From JBAZYV01 sp041658345 (GTDB lineage: Bacteria; Patescibacteriota; Gracilibacteria; UBA1369; 2-02-FULL-48-14): a stretch of 64,000 bases of DNA. Position numbers and translations under genes: made by a program. Positions 7,580 through 17,503 of this stretch are shown one piece after another; the stretch's first letter is position 1; each line of letters opens with the position of its first letter. The stretch covers positions 62,001 to 126,000 of the forward strand of contig JBBAAK010000001.1 of assembly GCA_041658345.1 (NCBI GenBank), read 5' to 3'. The notes below the pieces were generated by a model. It was not told the DNA's origin, did no database searches, and saw only the letters and a list, made by a program, of their open reading frames with translations.

Positions 7580-9706
7580 TTATTTAACAGTGATTGTATT
7601 TTCTATACTGCTAACTATTCCCTCCGGGCTTGTTACCTCTAGTTTTATTATATATGTGCCAGGCAAGGAGTAAGTGTGAGTTCCCGGCTTGCGGTCAAAA
7701 CTCAGCTCTCCATTACCAAAATTCCATTCATAAGTATCTATTGTCCCTTGTGAACAAGATGGATCAACCGATACGAATAAAGGTGCCGTTCCTGAGTTTG
7801 TGTTTACTGTAAAACATGCAGTCAAAGCAACCGGTCTAACCACAATTTGTATACTTGTGCTATCTTTGGAACCATCGTCTCCGAGCACAGTTACACTAGC
7901 GTTAAAAGTGCCAACACCTGTGTATTTATAAGTTACGCTTGAACCTCCAACATAAGAGTCGGTTCCGTCTCCAAAATCATACTCATAAGAGACTATGTTC
8001 CCTTCTTTATATGTAGATCCTGAGGCGTCAAATTTTACAACGAGCGGGACTTCCCCATTTGCGGTGTTTACTTCAAGACGTGCTAGTACTCCTTGTTTTG
8101 TTACGGAGACCGGGACGGTTGCCTCACCTTCATTGGCAGCGGAATCGACTAATACAAGACGCGCAGTATAATCACCTATTTCTTGGTAAGTATATGTGAC
8201 TGTGTTACCGGTAGAATCAACTATTCCATCACCGTTAAAATCCCAGCTGTATTCCACTATGTCACTTTCTTTGTCTGTTGAAGAAGAACCATTAAATATA
8301 ACTGTTAATGGCACTGCCCCGGATACCACTCCATTTTCTAGAGCCGGCGTAGTTGTGATTTTTGCGACCGGAGAGGTCCCTTCATCCACAACATCTATTT
8401 CCAAAGTAGCTTTATCGTAAACTCCATCTTGATTTTGTACTGTTAAATCCACGGTGTAAGTTCCGGCTTCTTCAAAAGTGTGGCTAACGGAACGGCTTTC
8501 CAAGGTCTTTGATCCATCCCCAAAGTTCCATGAATATTTTGTTATTTTACCTTGTTCTATTTGTGACATTTCCCCATCAAATTCATACTCCGTGCCAGTG
8601 TAATAAATGCCGTCTGTGCCTGCGTTTGTACTAATTACAGCGCGCATTCCTCCAACGCTTCCAGCCTCAATTGTCATTGTGGTTGTGGTTGATTGTCCGT
8701 TGTTGTCTGTAACCCTAAGTGTTACAGAATAATTACCTTCTTGTTCGAATGTATAAGTGGCTTCTTCGCCCTCACCATCGTCATAACGTCCATCTCCGTC
8801 AAAATCCCATTCATAAGCTGTAATTTCGCCATCCGGATCGTAAGAACCGGTTGCATCAAAATCAACTTTTAAAGGTATGTCTCCACTTTCCGGGCTTGCA
8901 ACAAATGAAGCAGCGGTAGTTTCGTTTTGTATGGAAACATCTACGTCTTGTTCATAATCAAACTCTTGGCCACTCTTTAAGTCCATGTAAGTCACGTTCA
9001 AAGTTACCGTGTAAATACCATCTCCCTCCGCTTTCTTTGTATATGTGTGTGAAACAGTTACTCCGTTTGCGGTTGAACCGTCTCCAAAATCCCACGTGTA
9101 GGCTAATACTTGATAAATTTTTTCATCAACCGGAATGTTGCTTGCATCAAAAGTAATTTCTACTGGAGAAGTTAGCCCAATTGTGTTTTCCGGAATGGTT
9201 ACGATTGGTGGCAAAACTTCCCTAACAAGACGTGGACCTAGCATCCACAATCCAAAAAGCCAAAATATTGTTACCGCAAAAAATCCAATTCCGGCAAATA
9301 GGGCCAATCTAGATCCTTTTTTCTTTTTTTCTATATCTTCTTTCTTTGCCAATAAAGATTTGGCGAGTCCAAAAAGTGCAAGCATCATTGTCGCGAATGT
9401 AAGCGCTCCAATCATTATGTTAAATAGCGTAAATAAAAATCCGCTAAATACATCTTGTGAAACCGGCAGATAATCAAAAAGTACCAACTCTTTTCCGGCC
9501 AACAAAAATCCCCACACAAATATCAAGACCAAAATTGTTATATAAGAGACTCCGCTAACTATTCCAAGACGTTTTAGCATTAATTTTCTTTTGGCCGTTT
9601 TTTCTTCCGGAGTTAAAGGCACGGGAGTGGGTGTAACTGCTGGCACAGACACCGGTGCGCTAGGATTTACAAGTGGTTCGTTAATTTGGCTTGGATTGTT
9701 TTCCAT
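7580..9706 (-). CDS. Membrane-anchored multi-PKD-domain protein
   Basis: A 708-residue protein with a proline-rich N-terminus (residues 1-40) and three membrane segments (about 48-70, 85-115, 133-158). A large extracytoplasmic part follows, made of about six PKD (polycystic-kidney-disease) beta-sandwich repeats marked by WDFGDGS, WDFDGDG, WNFGDGS, WDFNGDG, YDFGDGT and WNFGNGE. No enzyme domain is seen. PKD repeats usually act as spacers or adhesive modules on the cell surface. It is the last gene of a four-gene leftward operon, 2 bases after the giant PKD gene, and probably forms part of the same surface structure. Confidence 0.85.
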   Translation of the reverse strand: MENNPSQINEPLVNPSAPVSVPAVTPTPVPLTPEEKTAKRKLMLKRLGIVSGVSYITILVLIFVWGFLLAGKELVLFDYLPVSQDVFSGFLFTLFNIMIGALTFATMMLALFGLAKSLLAKKEDIEKKKKGSRLALFAGIGFFAVTIFWLFGLWMLGPRLVREVLPPIVTIPENTIGLTSPVEITFDASNIPVDEKIYQVLAYTWDFGDGSTANGVTVSHTYTKKAEGDGIYTVTLNVTYMDLKSGQEFDYEQDVDVSIQNETTAASFVASPESGDIPLKVDFDATGSYDPDGEITAYEWDFDGDGRYDDGEGEEATYTFEQEGNYSVTLRVTDNNGQSTTTTMTIEAGSVGGMRAVISTNAGTDGIYYTGTEYEFDGEMSQIEQGKITKYSWNFGDGSKTLESRSVSHTFEEAGTYTVDLTVQNQDGVYDKATLEIDVVDEGTSPVAKITTTPALENGVVSGAVPLTVIFNGSSSTDKESDIVEYSWDFNGDGIVDSTGNTVTYTYQEIGDYTARLVLVDSAANEGEATVPVSVTKQGVLARLEVNTANGEVPLVVKFDASGSTYKEGNIVSYEYDFGDGTDSYVGGSSVTYKYTGVGTFNASVTVLGDDGSKDSTSIQIVVRPVALTACFTVNTNSGTAPLFVSVDPSCSQGTIDTYEWNFGNGELSFDRKPGTHTYSLPGTYIIKLEVTSPEGIVSSIENTITVK

Positions 9707-9708
9707 AT

Positions 9709-12700
9709 TTAGCGTGTTTTTAAAGGTTTATAGCGGAATGCCATGCCTACGCCTGCAATAGAGGCGAGTAAGGCACCAAAGATTAATAGTAACATGTCAT
9801 TTGGCGTTGCGTTGAATAGATTAGCACTGCCTGTTGATCCTTTAAATACAACTTGCAAAGTTGCTACGTCTTTTTCTCCCGTTTCATTGTCTGTTACGGT
9901 TAATTTTGTAACTACCTGCCCGTAAGATTTGTAGAATGGAGTCTTCCATTTGCCGGAAGCGGTGGCCGTGTAATCTGCGTCGTTATCGCGGATGCTGTCT
10001 CCATTTGTATCGTAGAAAATGTTCTTATCCAATGTATAGGTGTAACTATTGTTTCCACCTTCGCCGTTAAAATAAAAAGTTACTTCCTGCCCGTCGGTAT
10101 CCAGTACTATTTGGCTTAAAATGTTGGCCTCCGGCGTAGAGCTTAGGTAAGCAATTACAGGTTGAACTGGATTTTTTACTTCCACTTCTTTTGTGATGGT
10201 GCTTGTTTTGCCCATGCTGTCTTGCACCACAAGTTTTGCGTTGTAGGTCCCATAATCCGCGTATTCATAACTTGGATTTTTTACGTCTGAATTAGTGTCG
10301 TCTTCCAAATCGATATCAAAATCCCAAGTGTAAGATCTGGCCTCCACGCCATTTGCCGTATCAAAAGTGGATTTGTCTTTAAATTCAACTTTTTTGTCCA
10401 CAACCGTGTAAGAAAAATCTGCAACAGGAGCAGTTGTTTCAAGAACTTTTACATCTTGAGTAACCGTATCCGTTTGCCCCAAATTATCCACTATAGTCAT
10501 CTTAACTTGATAAGTGCCTAGTGCGTCGTAAGTTCGCACCGGATTTTCTTCCAAAGAATCGAGGTCGTTATCCGGAACGGAGTTCCCATCGCTATCAACT
10601 GTGGTATCAAAATCCCAATAGATACCTTCAAAAGTTGAACCGTTATCGCCGTCAAAACTGGAGTTATTTTTAAAGGTCACAGTTGTTCCGTTCACGTCTG
10701 TTAAGAATTTTGCATCCGGAGGATTTGCAATAGAATCAACGTAGATTTTTACCGCATTTGATTCCGATGTTGCCCCTGAGCTGTCCTCAACTTTTAGTTT
10801 TACATTAACGCCGTCCGGGTGCACTTGAGTGAATTGGTAGACATAAGAAGATTTTTCCTCGGGATCGTTATCGCTAAATATGCCATTACCGTCTATATCC
10901 CACCAATATTTCACTATTGTGCCATCCGTATCATAAGAAGTGCTGGAGAAGGTTACTTCTTCACCAACATAAACCGAGGTTTTATTTACCGTAAAGCTTG
11001 CAAGTGGCGTATCGTTTTGCCCGTTTACTACCGCGAGTGTTGGGATCTCTGTGCTTAAAAGTTCATCAAAACTGGAGACTGTTTGATTGTCATCATCTGT
11101 AACTTCTGCTGCAAATCCATATTCTTTTGAGTCACCTTCTTGCCCATTGGTGTTTATTTTGAGCGTAAAGCTGGCAGATGGAGATGTAACCATTCCAAGC
11201 TGTTCGGCCGTGTCGTTTAAATCGTAGTACCAAGCTTTTACGTAGTTTACTTTGCCATCTTCATCCGTGGCATCGATTGTAACGTTAACATTTAATGGCG
11301 TTTGCATTGTGGTTCCCTGCGGAGTCACGGTAATACCTCTGATCCTTGGAGCAATATTGCTGATTTTAATTTGGATGGTACTATCCCCGCCTATAGAGCT
11401 ATCTGATCTGTCTTTTGCGGTAAGAGATACTGTGTAAGTTGTTTGTTCGTCAAAGGTGTGGGTAACTTCGGCTTGTGAAGCTGTTGTGCCATCCCCAAAA
11501 TTCCAGAAATAGGTGAGATTATTTGTGGATCCATCCAGATTTACTGAATTTCTGGCATCAAATGTGAATTTTGTTTTAACGCTACCTGTAAGTGTGGAGC
11601 CAAAACCTATGTCTTTGCCATCGGAGGAAACGTCTATCACCGCAATTGGAGCATCGCCGGTACCTATGTATACGCGACGTGTTACAGAAATTTTATTATC
11701 AGTGTCATCATAGGCCGTTAAGGTAACGTAAAAAATACCTGCCTGTTCATAATCATGAGTAAAGATTACTTGGCCACGTGTGATTGTGTCTGAAAAATCA
11801 GTTTTGCCGTCACCGTAATCAATCTCCAAGCCTGTTGCCGTTGAGCTTAGCGCTGTAAATTCCACAGAGGCTTTGCCCTCGGCATTCAAGTGCCTTGCGC
11901 CTTCGCCGTCAACGGTTAAATCCACATCTAGAACAGATGCGATTGCAATAGTTGCCGTTGCCGTATCGCTTTTTTGTATACCGGCTTCATATTGATCAAA
12001 AACCGTTAATGTGACCTCATAATCATCCACTTTTAAGAACTGTACGGTTAACTCTTTGCTCTTCGCATCCCCATCCACAACCTTATAATCTTCTCCGGCC
12101 AAGGCGTCTCCAAAAGTCCAAGCATAAGTTATTGCGTCGTTTGCATCCGGGTCATAGCTATCTCCAGCATCAAATAAAATCGTTGCAGGTTCATTTTCAC
12201 TTACTGAATCGTATGTATAAATTGCAACCGGAGGAGTTGATTCAACAAGCACATTTATAGACATTGAATCTGTTTTTCCACTACTATCCGCAACCAAAAG
12301 CGTAACAGCATAAACACCAGGATCATTAAATTTTGCACTTAAAGTACTTTTTGTACTATCTGTTAATGCAATAGCTTGCCCATTTAGCGTTGCCGTCCAT
12401 TGGTAACTTGAGATGTTCCCCAAGTTAACCGCAGAACCCGTGCCGTCAAATGTGAATGTTGTTCCGATTCCACCAGTTTCAGGCGAGTAAGAAATGTGTG
12501 AGGCCAGTGTACTGACTACAACTTTGAAATATTTAAAGTCCTCAACGCCTGTTTGATCAATCACCTTTAATGAAACGTCAAAGGAGCCTTCCGACGTAAA
12601 GGAATGTTGCACTGTGGCGGCTTCGGAGCTATTTCCGGAGACAATATTGTTGTCACCGAAATCCCATTCGTAAAACACTATTCCTTCTTTATTACTATTA

Positions 12701-14697
12701 CCATCCATTGTTTCGGATGCGTCAAAGGTAACTCCACTGTCCGCCTCGGTTATTGTGGTTTTGTATGAGTCCTTGTCTACAATCGGGAAAGTGCTGTAGT
12801 CGGCAATAACGGTTTTATCACTTTCTGAAGTCCCGGTTGTAGCTTTTAGTATAATTTGTGAACGTGGTGGATTTACTAATATAGATACCGTTGCCAGTCC
12901 GGCTGCAATATTCGCATCTGAGCTGAGTACTCGCACGCGAACCCTGTATGTCCCGGCAGAACTATAGATTGCGCTTACAGTTGCACCGGTAGGCTCTCTA
13001 CTAGCAGATGAGAATACTCCAGGCAAACCGCCTGAAGAGGTATCTGTTTGTGAGCTTACCCCACTATTTGAAATAGTTTCAAAGTTTAAATCTCCATCTA
13101 AATCCCATTGAATTTGCTCATCCGTTACCGTTTGTCCACTTGGGTCTTCCGTGCCGAGGGCTGTAAACCTTACAATCATATCGGCATTACCCTCAACTGC
13201 GCTTGCCGTTAATCGAACCTTTACAAATTGTATATTTGCGACTATTTCATGCAAATCGTTTAAAGCATTGATTAAGTTGCGGGTATTATTTGCCGTAACA
13301 GTTGCTATCCTAGTGTTGTCTGCTACTTCTGCATAATTCCCGTGTGAATCATTATAAAGTTTATTTAGAAGCCCATCAGTGCCTTCACTATCATATATAT
13401 ATTCAAACTTTTCCAGAACGGTATTAAGTTGTGATCCTGAATCGTAACCACTTAAACTTTCTGTATCAAAAAGCGCACGCATATCCTCAAATCTGTTTAC
13501 TATTATAGCCACTTGCTCCTCATAATCGCTGTTTGCCTTTTCCTGTATGGAAAGTAGCATCCCGCAGATATTTTCGTCTATTGCTGAGACGTCTGTATCA
13601 TAGACTGTCCATCCCGCTCCATAGTCTCTTGTTGTATCGCTACTTAGTGTAGTGTTATAGCATGTAGAACCTGTTGTTGCGCTCTCAGCATTTGCTTGTG
13701 GAGCTAGCAGTGATGCAATTTGTTTTAAGAAATTTGAACTCGTGTTTGTGCCACTCTTAAGATAGTTATACATGGCTTGCGCAGATTCATATGTGTCGCT
13801 TAATGGATCTACTTGTGATTGAATAGTCTGTATCCCTTTTTTGAGATCAGAGAGATAGGCTTCGATATCTGCTTCGTCTGTTAAGGTATATTGATCCGTA
13901 TAATCATCATCGGTCCCTGTAGCCCATTCTCCTATTGCCTCAACAACTCCTCCTAAAGTGTTGTCCGATTCCGCTACACTGATTATTAAAGGCATCTCAA
14001 TTGACTGCAGGTATTCAATTTCTTGTGTGACGGCCAAATAAGTATCGTAGGTGGTTTTGTAATCAACGGCGATACCCTCAATTTCGTTAAGTACGGCGTC
14101 AACGTCAAAGGCGGCACCGGCTTCTGTGATTGTTTCACCACCTGTTGCCGTTCCGTCTCCGCTATCTGTTGAGCCTCCTCCAACGCCAATGATTGTGTTA
14201 ACTAAAGCATAAGAACTCAAAATAATTATTATTCCTATTGAAGCGTAAGTGATTGCATTCTTACCTTTTGTAGTCATATCCGTGTCGCCACGGCTCATTA
14301 CGTACATAATTCCCCCATAAATCACCATTACAATCGCTACCAACCCCAAAAATGACAGAGCGTAATTTACAATCGTTTGTATTAAATCACGAGCATTTGT
14401 GTTTTGAGTAAGAGCTTCGTCGTAACCGGAAGCGTCCGGTCCTTCCAGGCTCCCGGTGTACTGGGTGAAATCAGTAATTTGATCGCTGGTATCACAACCC
14501 ATTGCGGCGGCCATACTGTCGTCCAAATTTGCACAATCAGTATCTTGCACGTCACCTTCAGACTCATCGGAACCCGTTACTGAGCTCTCATAGCTAAGTG
14601 CGCCTGCGAGCGGAATCAAGGAAAATGCGCAGAAATAAGCTGTTGCTAGCGTACCAAGTATGAATTGTCTAAGTGTCATGGCGGGAACTTTTAGCAT
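9709..14697 (-). CDS. Giant PKD-repeat surface protein with N-terminal pilin-like membrane module
   Basis: About 1,660 residues. Possible starts are ATG 14724, 14697 and 14679; 14697 or 14679 place the hydrophobic signal (FILGTLATAYFCAFSLIPLAGAL) at the N-terminus and remove the overlap with the upstream gene. The protein contains a TrbC/VirB2-like two-helix module (VNYALSFLGLVAIVMVIYGG ... GIIIILSSYALVNTIIG), an alpha-helical region with coiled-coil character, about ten PKD-like repeats (WDFGDNN, WTFGDAL, IDYGDGK, WNFGDGT, WDIDGNG, WDFDTTV, WDFDIDL and others), and a C-terminal membrane helix (MLLLIFGALLASIAGVGMAF) with a basic tail. It is likely anchored at both ends and exposed on the surface. 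Function unknown; adhesion or attachment is an inference. Confidence 0.85.
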   Translation of the reverse strand: MLKVPAMTLRQFILGTLATAYFCAFSLIPLAGALSYESSVTGSDESEGDVQDTDCANLDDSMAAAMGCDTSDQITDFTQYTGSLEGPDASGYDEALTQNTNARDLIQTIVNYALSFLGLVAIVMVIYGGIMYVMSRGDTDMTTKGKNAITYASIGIIIILSSYALVNTIIGVGGGSTDSGDGTATGGETITEAGAAFDVDAVLNEIEGIAVDYKTTYDTYLAVTQEIEYLQSIEMPLIISVAESDNTLGGVVEAIGEWATGTDDDYTDQYTLTDEADIEAYLSDLKKGIQTIQSQVDPLSDTYESAQAMYNYLKSGTNTSSNFLKQIASLLAPQANAESATTGSTCYNTTLSSDTTRDYGAGWTVYDTDVSAIDENICGMLLSIQEKANSDYEEQVAIIVNRFEDMRALFDTESLSGYDSGSQLNTVLEKFEYIYDSEGTDGLLNKLYNDSHGNYAEVADNTRIATVTANNTRNLINALNDLHEIVANIQFVKVRLTASAVEGNADMIVRFTALGTEDPSGQTVTDEQIQWDLDGDLNFETISNSGVSSQTDTSSGGLPGVFSSASREPTGATVSAIYSSAGTYRVRVRVLSSDANIAAGLATVSILVNPPRSQIILKATTGTSESDKTVIADYSTFPIVDKDSYKTTITEADSGVTFDASETMDGNSNKEGIVFYEWDFGDNNIVSGNSSEAATVQHSFTSEGSFDVSLKVIDQTGVEDFKYFKVVVSTLASHISYSPETGGIGTTFTFDGTGSAVNLGNISSYQWTATLNGQAIALTDSTKSTLSAKFNDPGVYAVTLLVADSSGKTDSMSINVLVESTPPVAIYTYDSVSENEPATILFDAGDSYDPDANDAITYAWTFGDALAGEDYKVVDGDAKSKELTVQFLKVDDYEVTLTVFDQYEAGIQKSDTATATIAIASVLDVDLTVDGEGARHLNAEGKASVEFTALSSTATGLEIDYGDGKTDFSDTITRGQVIFTHDYEQAGIFYVTLTAYDDTDNKISVTRRVYIGTGDAPIAVIDVSSDGKDIGFGSTLTGSVKTKFTFDARNSVNLDGSTNNLTYFWNFGDGTTASQAEVTHTFDEQTTYTVSLTAKDRSDSSIGGDSTIQIKISNIAPRIRGITVTPQGTTMQTPLNVNVTIDATDEDGKVNYVKAWYYDLNDTAEQLGMVTSPSASFTLKINTNGQEGDSKEYGFAAEVTDDDNQTVSSFDELLSTEIPTLAVVNGQNDTPLASFTVNKTSVYVGEEVTFSSTSYDTDGTIVKYWWDIDGNGIFSDNDPEEKSSYVYQFTQVHPDGVNVKLKVEDSSGATSESNAVKIYVDSIANPPDAKFLTDVNGTTVTFKNNSSFDGDNGSTFEGIYWDFDTTVDSDGNSVPDNDLDSLEENPVRTYDALGTYQVKMTIVDNLGQTDTVTQDVKVLETTAPVADFSYTVVDKKVEFKDKSTFDTANGVEARSYTWDFDIDLEDDTNSDVKNPSYEYADYGTYNAKLVVQDSMGKTSTITKEVEVKNPVQPVIAYLSSTPEANILSQIVLDTDGQEVTFYFNGEGGNNSYTYTLDKNIFYDTNGDSIRDNDADYTATASGKWKTPFYKSYGQVVTKLTVTDNETGEKDVATLQVVFKGSTGSANLFNATPNDMLLLIFGALLASIAGVGMAFRYKPLKTR

Positions 14698-14710
14698 ATT
14701 ATAGAGGTAA

Positions 14711-15652
14711 TTACCTTGAAGCATCAAGTGTTATAAAAGTATTTGAGAATGCAAAGGCCGAAATGGCTATTACTATTCCTATTAAAGCTGTGAAAATAAT
14801 CTTTTTTGCTTTTGAAACATTATCTTCGCTTTGTGCTCCCATAAGGTATAAGAAGCCGGCATAAATCAAAAACACAAAAGCCAAAGTTCCCATTGTGCCG
14901 GCAATAAAGTTGGTCACTTGGGCAAATAATTGTTTTGCGGACTCTACACCAAGCTTTGCTCCTTGATCCGGGAAAAGTATTTTTTTGACCACAAATTCAC
15001 TAATTCCGACTACAAAAAGTCCAACCAGCGACCAGGTGATTTGTTTTTTCGCCTTACCAATTTGATCATCATCATATGAACCTCCAACGTAGCGCATTCC
15101 CGCCGTTACAAGTGAGAATACGGCAAGTGAACCAACCAGGGTTTCAATTAGGCTCATAATACCTTCCATGAGGCTTGCTGTTTTTGCTGCATATTCTTCT
15201 GCTCCGGCCGCTCCTCCACGGAAAATTCCACCCTCTGCCCCAAAAATAACGCTTACGATTGCATCCGCCATAAAAATCACTATTAGACCTTCAACAAAAT
15301 AACGAATATAAGTTTTGGATTTTCTGGAGACTTCTTCACTCTCTTTACCGGCTGTAACCATTTTTACACCCACAAATATAGTCATTAAAACGGCGATCGG
15401 CGTAACTATCAGTTTAAAGAAATCCAAAAACCTTTGGATCGCGTCAACAAGCACGTAGGCGCCCTCGTTGGCACTGTCTGAAAAATTTGGCAATTCTATA
15501 GCCTCGGCATCATTTTGCACATCTTGACTGCCATCACTAACGCTTTCTTGGAAAGCATCGAAGGTATCTAAAAAATCTATATCGCTTGCATAGGCCAAGC
15601 ACGGAAGTGCAGATCCCATAATTATCGCCAATGTAAAAAGAAGTTTTTTCAT
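14711..15652 (-). CDS. Triple TrbC/VirB2 pilin-like membrane protein
   Basis: A 313-residue protein with a signal peptide (MKKLLFTLAIIMGSALPCLAYA) and three successive two-helix modules at about residues 72-138, 160-225 and 240-313. Each module has the pattern hydrophobic helix, small-residue turn, a basic loop (KESEEVSRKSKTYIRY, DDDQIGKAKKQITW, SEDNVSKAKKIIFT), then a second hydrophobic helix. Single modules of this type are the TrbC/VirB2-like 'T4SS pilin' proteins widespread in CPR genomes; here three are fused. No type IV secretion ATPase lies in the window. It sits between a sister gene and the giant PKD gene in one operon. Confidence 0.8.
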   Translation of the reverse strand: MKKLLFTLAIIMGSALPCLAYASDIDFLDTFDAFQESVSDGSQDVQNDAEAIELPNFSDSANEGAYVLVDAIQRFLDFFKLIVTPIAVLMTIFVGVKMVTAGKESEEVSRKSKTYIRYFVEGLIVIFMADAIVSVIFGAEGGIFRGGAAGAEEYAAKTASLMEGIMSLIETLVGSLAVFSLVTAGMRYVGGSYDDDQIGKAKKQITWSLVGLFVVGISEFVVKKILFPDQGAKLGVESAKQLFAQVTNFIAGTMGTLAFVFLIYAGFLYLMGAQSEDNVSKAKKIIFTALIGIVIAISAFAFSNTFITLDASR

Positions 15653-15654
15653 GT

Positions 15655-16578
15655 TTAGAAGTAGCCTGCGATTACTGTGGATACAAGAGCAAAGGCACTG
15701 TAAATAATTACAACTCCAATAATCGAATTTTTGATAATCTTTTTAGCGAGTCCAGTTCGTTCATCATCTCCACCGGAGGTAACATAAAGCACTCCTCCGG
15801 CTACTATCCCCAGCATCATGATCGGCCCAACAAATGAAACCATAAGATTTACGATTCCAACCAGTTGACGAACCAGTTCATTTTGGTCGATTGCTACGCG
15901 CGTGGAATTCGTAGCGTCGTTATATTCCGCATTGTACAAGATTTTACTGATTATCAGGTCTGAGACTATAACTAAGAAAAGACCCGCCACTCCGAGGAAA
16001 AGATTCTTTTTTTCACGAGTTATCTCCTCTTCGTTATCCGAAGACATCACCATAATTGCTCCAGACCTCACAAACATCAAAGTCGCCAAACTTCCAAGCA
16101 GATACTTTAGAAAGGTGATGACCATTTGTGTCATCGAATCAAAAAGCTGAGCGCGCTCAATAAAATCCTCTGGATTATCCATAAAATTACCTCGTCTGTA
16201 ATCAAAAATTTCCGCAACCGGGCCTGCAATACTTATCATAATGAGTCCAATAACACTGTAAGTTATTACGCGCCTGTGTTTCTTCACATCCTCTTCGTTC
16301 TCTCCGCTTATAACCATGGAAAATCCCGCTATAACTATTAGCAAAACTGCAATTGCGCCAATAATTATGCGTAGATTTCTTGCAACCGGACCTAAGAAAT
16401 TTTCGAACTTTTCTATTGCTGTTTCACCTTCCGGAGCCGGTATGCTCAAATCTTCCGTACTTGGAAGTGGCATAAAGCTGGAAGCCAGAGTATGTGGCGT
16501 TAGATAGCCGAATATTGCACCAAGCACGGCCACAAATATGAGTCCTAAAATCCATTTTTTACTCGCTTTTTTAGCCAT
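15655..16578 (-). CDS. Triple TrbC/VirB2 pilin-like membrane protein, first gene of the PKD operon
   Basis: A 307-residue protein with an N-terminal signal-anchor (WILGLIFVAVLGAIFGYL) and three two-helix modules at about residues 70-125, 150-215 and 230-305. Their loops are GENEEDVKKHRRVITYS, SDNEEEITREKKNLF and GGDDERTGLAKKIIKN. It is clearly related to the next gene, so the pair arose by duplication. Only 2 bases separate the two. An extended -10 box (TGG-TATACT at 16604-16599) lies 20 bases upstream of the ATG and probably drives the four-gene operon. Confidence 0.8.
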   Translation of the reverse strand: MAKKASKKWILGLIFVAVLGAIFGYLTPHTLASSFMPLPSTEDLSIPAPEGETAIEKFENFLGPVARNLRIIIGAIAVLLIVIAGFSMVISGENEEDVKKHRRVITYSVIGLIMISIAGPVAEIFDYRRGNFMDNPEDFIERAQLFDSMTQMVITFLKYLLGSLATLMFVRSGAIMVMSSDNEEEITREKKNLFLGVAGLFLVIVSDLIISKILYNAEYNDATNSTRVAIDQNELVRQLVGIVNLMVSFVGPIMMLGIVAGGVLYVTSGGDDERTGLAKKIIKNSIIGVVIIYSAFALVSTVIAGYF

Positions 16579-16598
16579 ACGTATTATTTAATCTTCTA

Positions 16599-16607
16599 AG
16601 TATACCA
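16599..16607 (-). promoter_or_regulatory. Extended -10 promoter of the pilin-like/PKD operon
   Basis: Reading leftward, TGG precedes TATACT (16604-16599), an extended -10 without a good -35 at 17 bp. It lies 20 bases before the ATG at 16578 and is divergent from the secE promoter. Confidence 0.45.
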
Positions 16608-16627
16608 TAAACCCCCGAGAAAATCAC

Positions 16628-16657
16628 TTGCTTTTTGAGAATTACCAGTAGTAGACT
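16628..16657 (+). promoter_or_regulatory. Candidate secE-nusG promoter
   Basis: TTGCTT (16628-16633), 18 bp spacer, TAGACT (16652-16657). It sits in the 131-bp divergent gap and leaves a leader of about 45 bases before secE. Confidence 0.45.
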
Positions 16658-16709
16658 CCGTATGTCTTGAACTCGCAGGCTTTTTGGGAGCATCCTGTAA
16701 ACCAATCCT

Positions 16710-16940
16710 ATGAAAGAAAATCCATCAAAACCTCATCAGAATCCAATTGTTGAATATTTTGTAAGTGCTTTTTCTGAATTTGGAAAAGTGACTTGGCCAA
16801 CTAAAGAACAGGCAGCAATGCTCACCGGGATTGTGGTTGGAGTTTCTTTTGTGCTTGCGATTGCTATTGGAGGCTTTGATTTTGGTCTTTCCGAAGGTTA
16901 CAAATACCTTCTTACAAAACTTTCCACCCTTTCTCAATAA
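16710..16940 (+). CDS. secE: Preprotein translocase subunit SecE
   Basis: A 76-residue single-span membrane protein with the SecE pattern: an amphipathic cytoplasmic helix VEYFVSAFSEFGKVTWPTKEQ (residues 12-32, with the conserved KVTWPT) followed by one transmembrane helix (about 37-57). It clamps SecY in the SecYEG translocon. The location directly upstream of nusG and the L11/L1 genes is the classic bacterial arrangement. Confidence 0.93.
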   Translation: MKENPSKPHQNPIVEYFVSAFSEFGKVTWPTKEQAAMLTGIVVGVSFVLAIAIGGFDFGLSEGYKYLLTKLSTLSQ

Positions 16941-16943
16941 TTT

Positions 16944-17492
16944 ATGGCAAAACAGGCTAAGAACACAGGACGTCATTGGTACGTTATTCATACCTATAGC
17001 GGTTATGAAGATGCGGTACGTGAAGCCCTACTTCAACGTATTGAATCAATGAGCATGCAAGACAAAATTTTTGATGTGGTTGTGCCTAAAGAAACGCAGA
17101 TTGTGGTTAAAAAAGGCAAGCCAAAAACCGAGAAAAAGCGTTTGTTCCCAGGTTATGTGCTTGTGGATATGATGGTGGATGATGAATCTTGGTACGTAGT
17201 TAGAAATACCCCGAATGTAACGGGATTCGTTGGATCCGGCACGATTCCGGTTCCGGTTTCTGCAGAAGAATGGGGTGTGGTTCAACGTTATTTGGAGGAT
17301 GACAATCAACCTAAGTTTAAGATTAGTTTGTCAAAGACCGACCTTGTGATAGTGCTCGATGGGCCTTTTGCAGGTTACGAAGGCCTTGTGGATGATATTG
17401 ACGAAGAAAAGGGTAAGGTTAAGGTCATGATCTCCATATTCGGACGTGAGACTCCAGTTGAACTTGATTTTGATCAAGTTAAGAAAAAGTAA
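16944..17492 (+). CDS. nusG: Transcription termination/antitermination factor NusG
   Basis: A 182-residue protein. The N-terminal NGN domain contains WYVIHTYSGYEDAVREALL (residues 12-30) and LFPGYVLVDM (near 67-76). The C-terminal KOW domain carries VIVLDGPFAGYEGLVDDIDEEKGKVKV. It binds RNA polymerase and links it to Rho or the ribosome. It begins 3 bases after secE. Confidence 0.96.
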   Translation: MAKQAKNTGRHWYVIHTYSGYEDAVREALLQRIESMSMQDKIFDVVVPKETQIVVKKGKPKTEKKRLFPGYVLVDMMVDDESWYVVRNTPNVTGFVGSGTIPVPVSAEEWGVVQRYLEDDNQPKFKISLSKTDLVIVLDGPFAGYEGLVDDIDEEKGKVKVMISIFGRETPVELDFDQVKKK

Positions 17493-17503
17493 CCCCTGCG
17501 CAT

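Noticed and set aside
16620..16710. tRNA-Trp upstream of secE
   Set aside because: This is a common arrangement in bacteria, but no cloverleaf or CCA end can be drawn in this gap.
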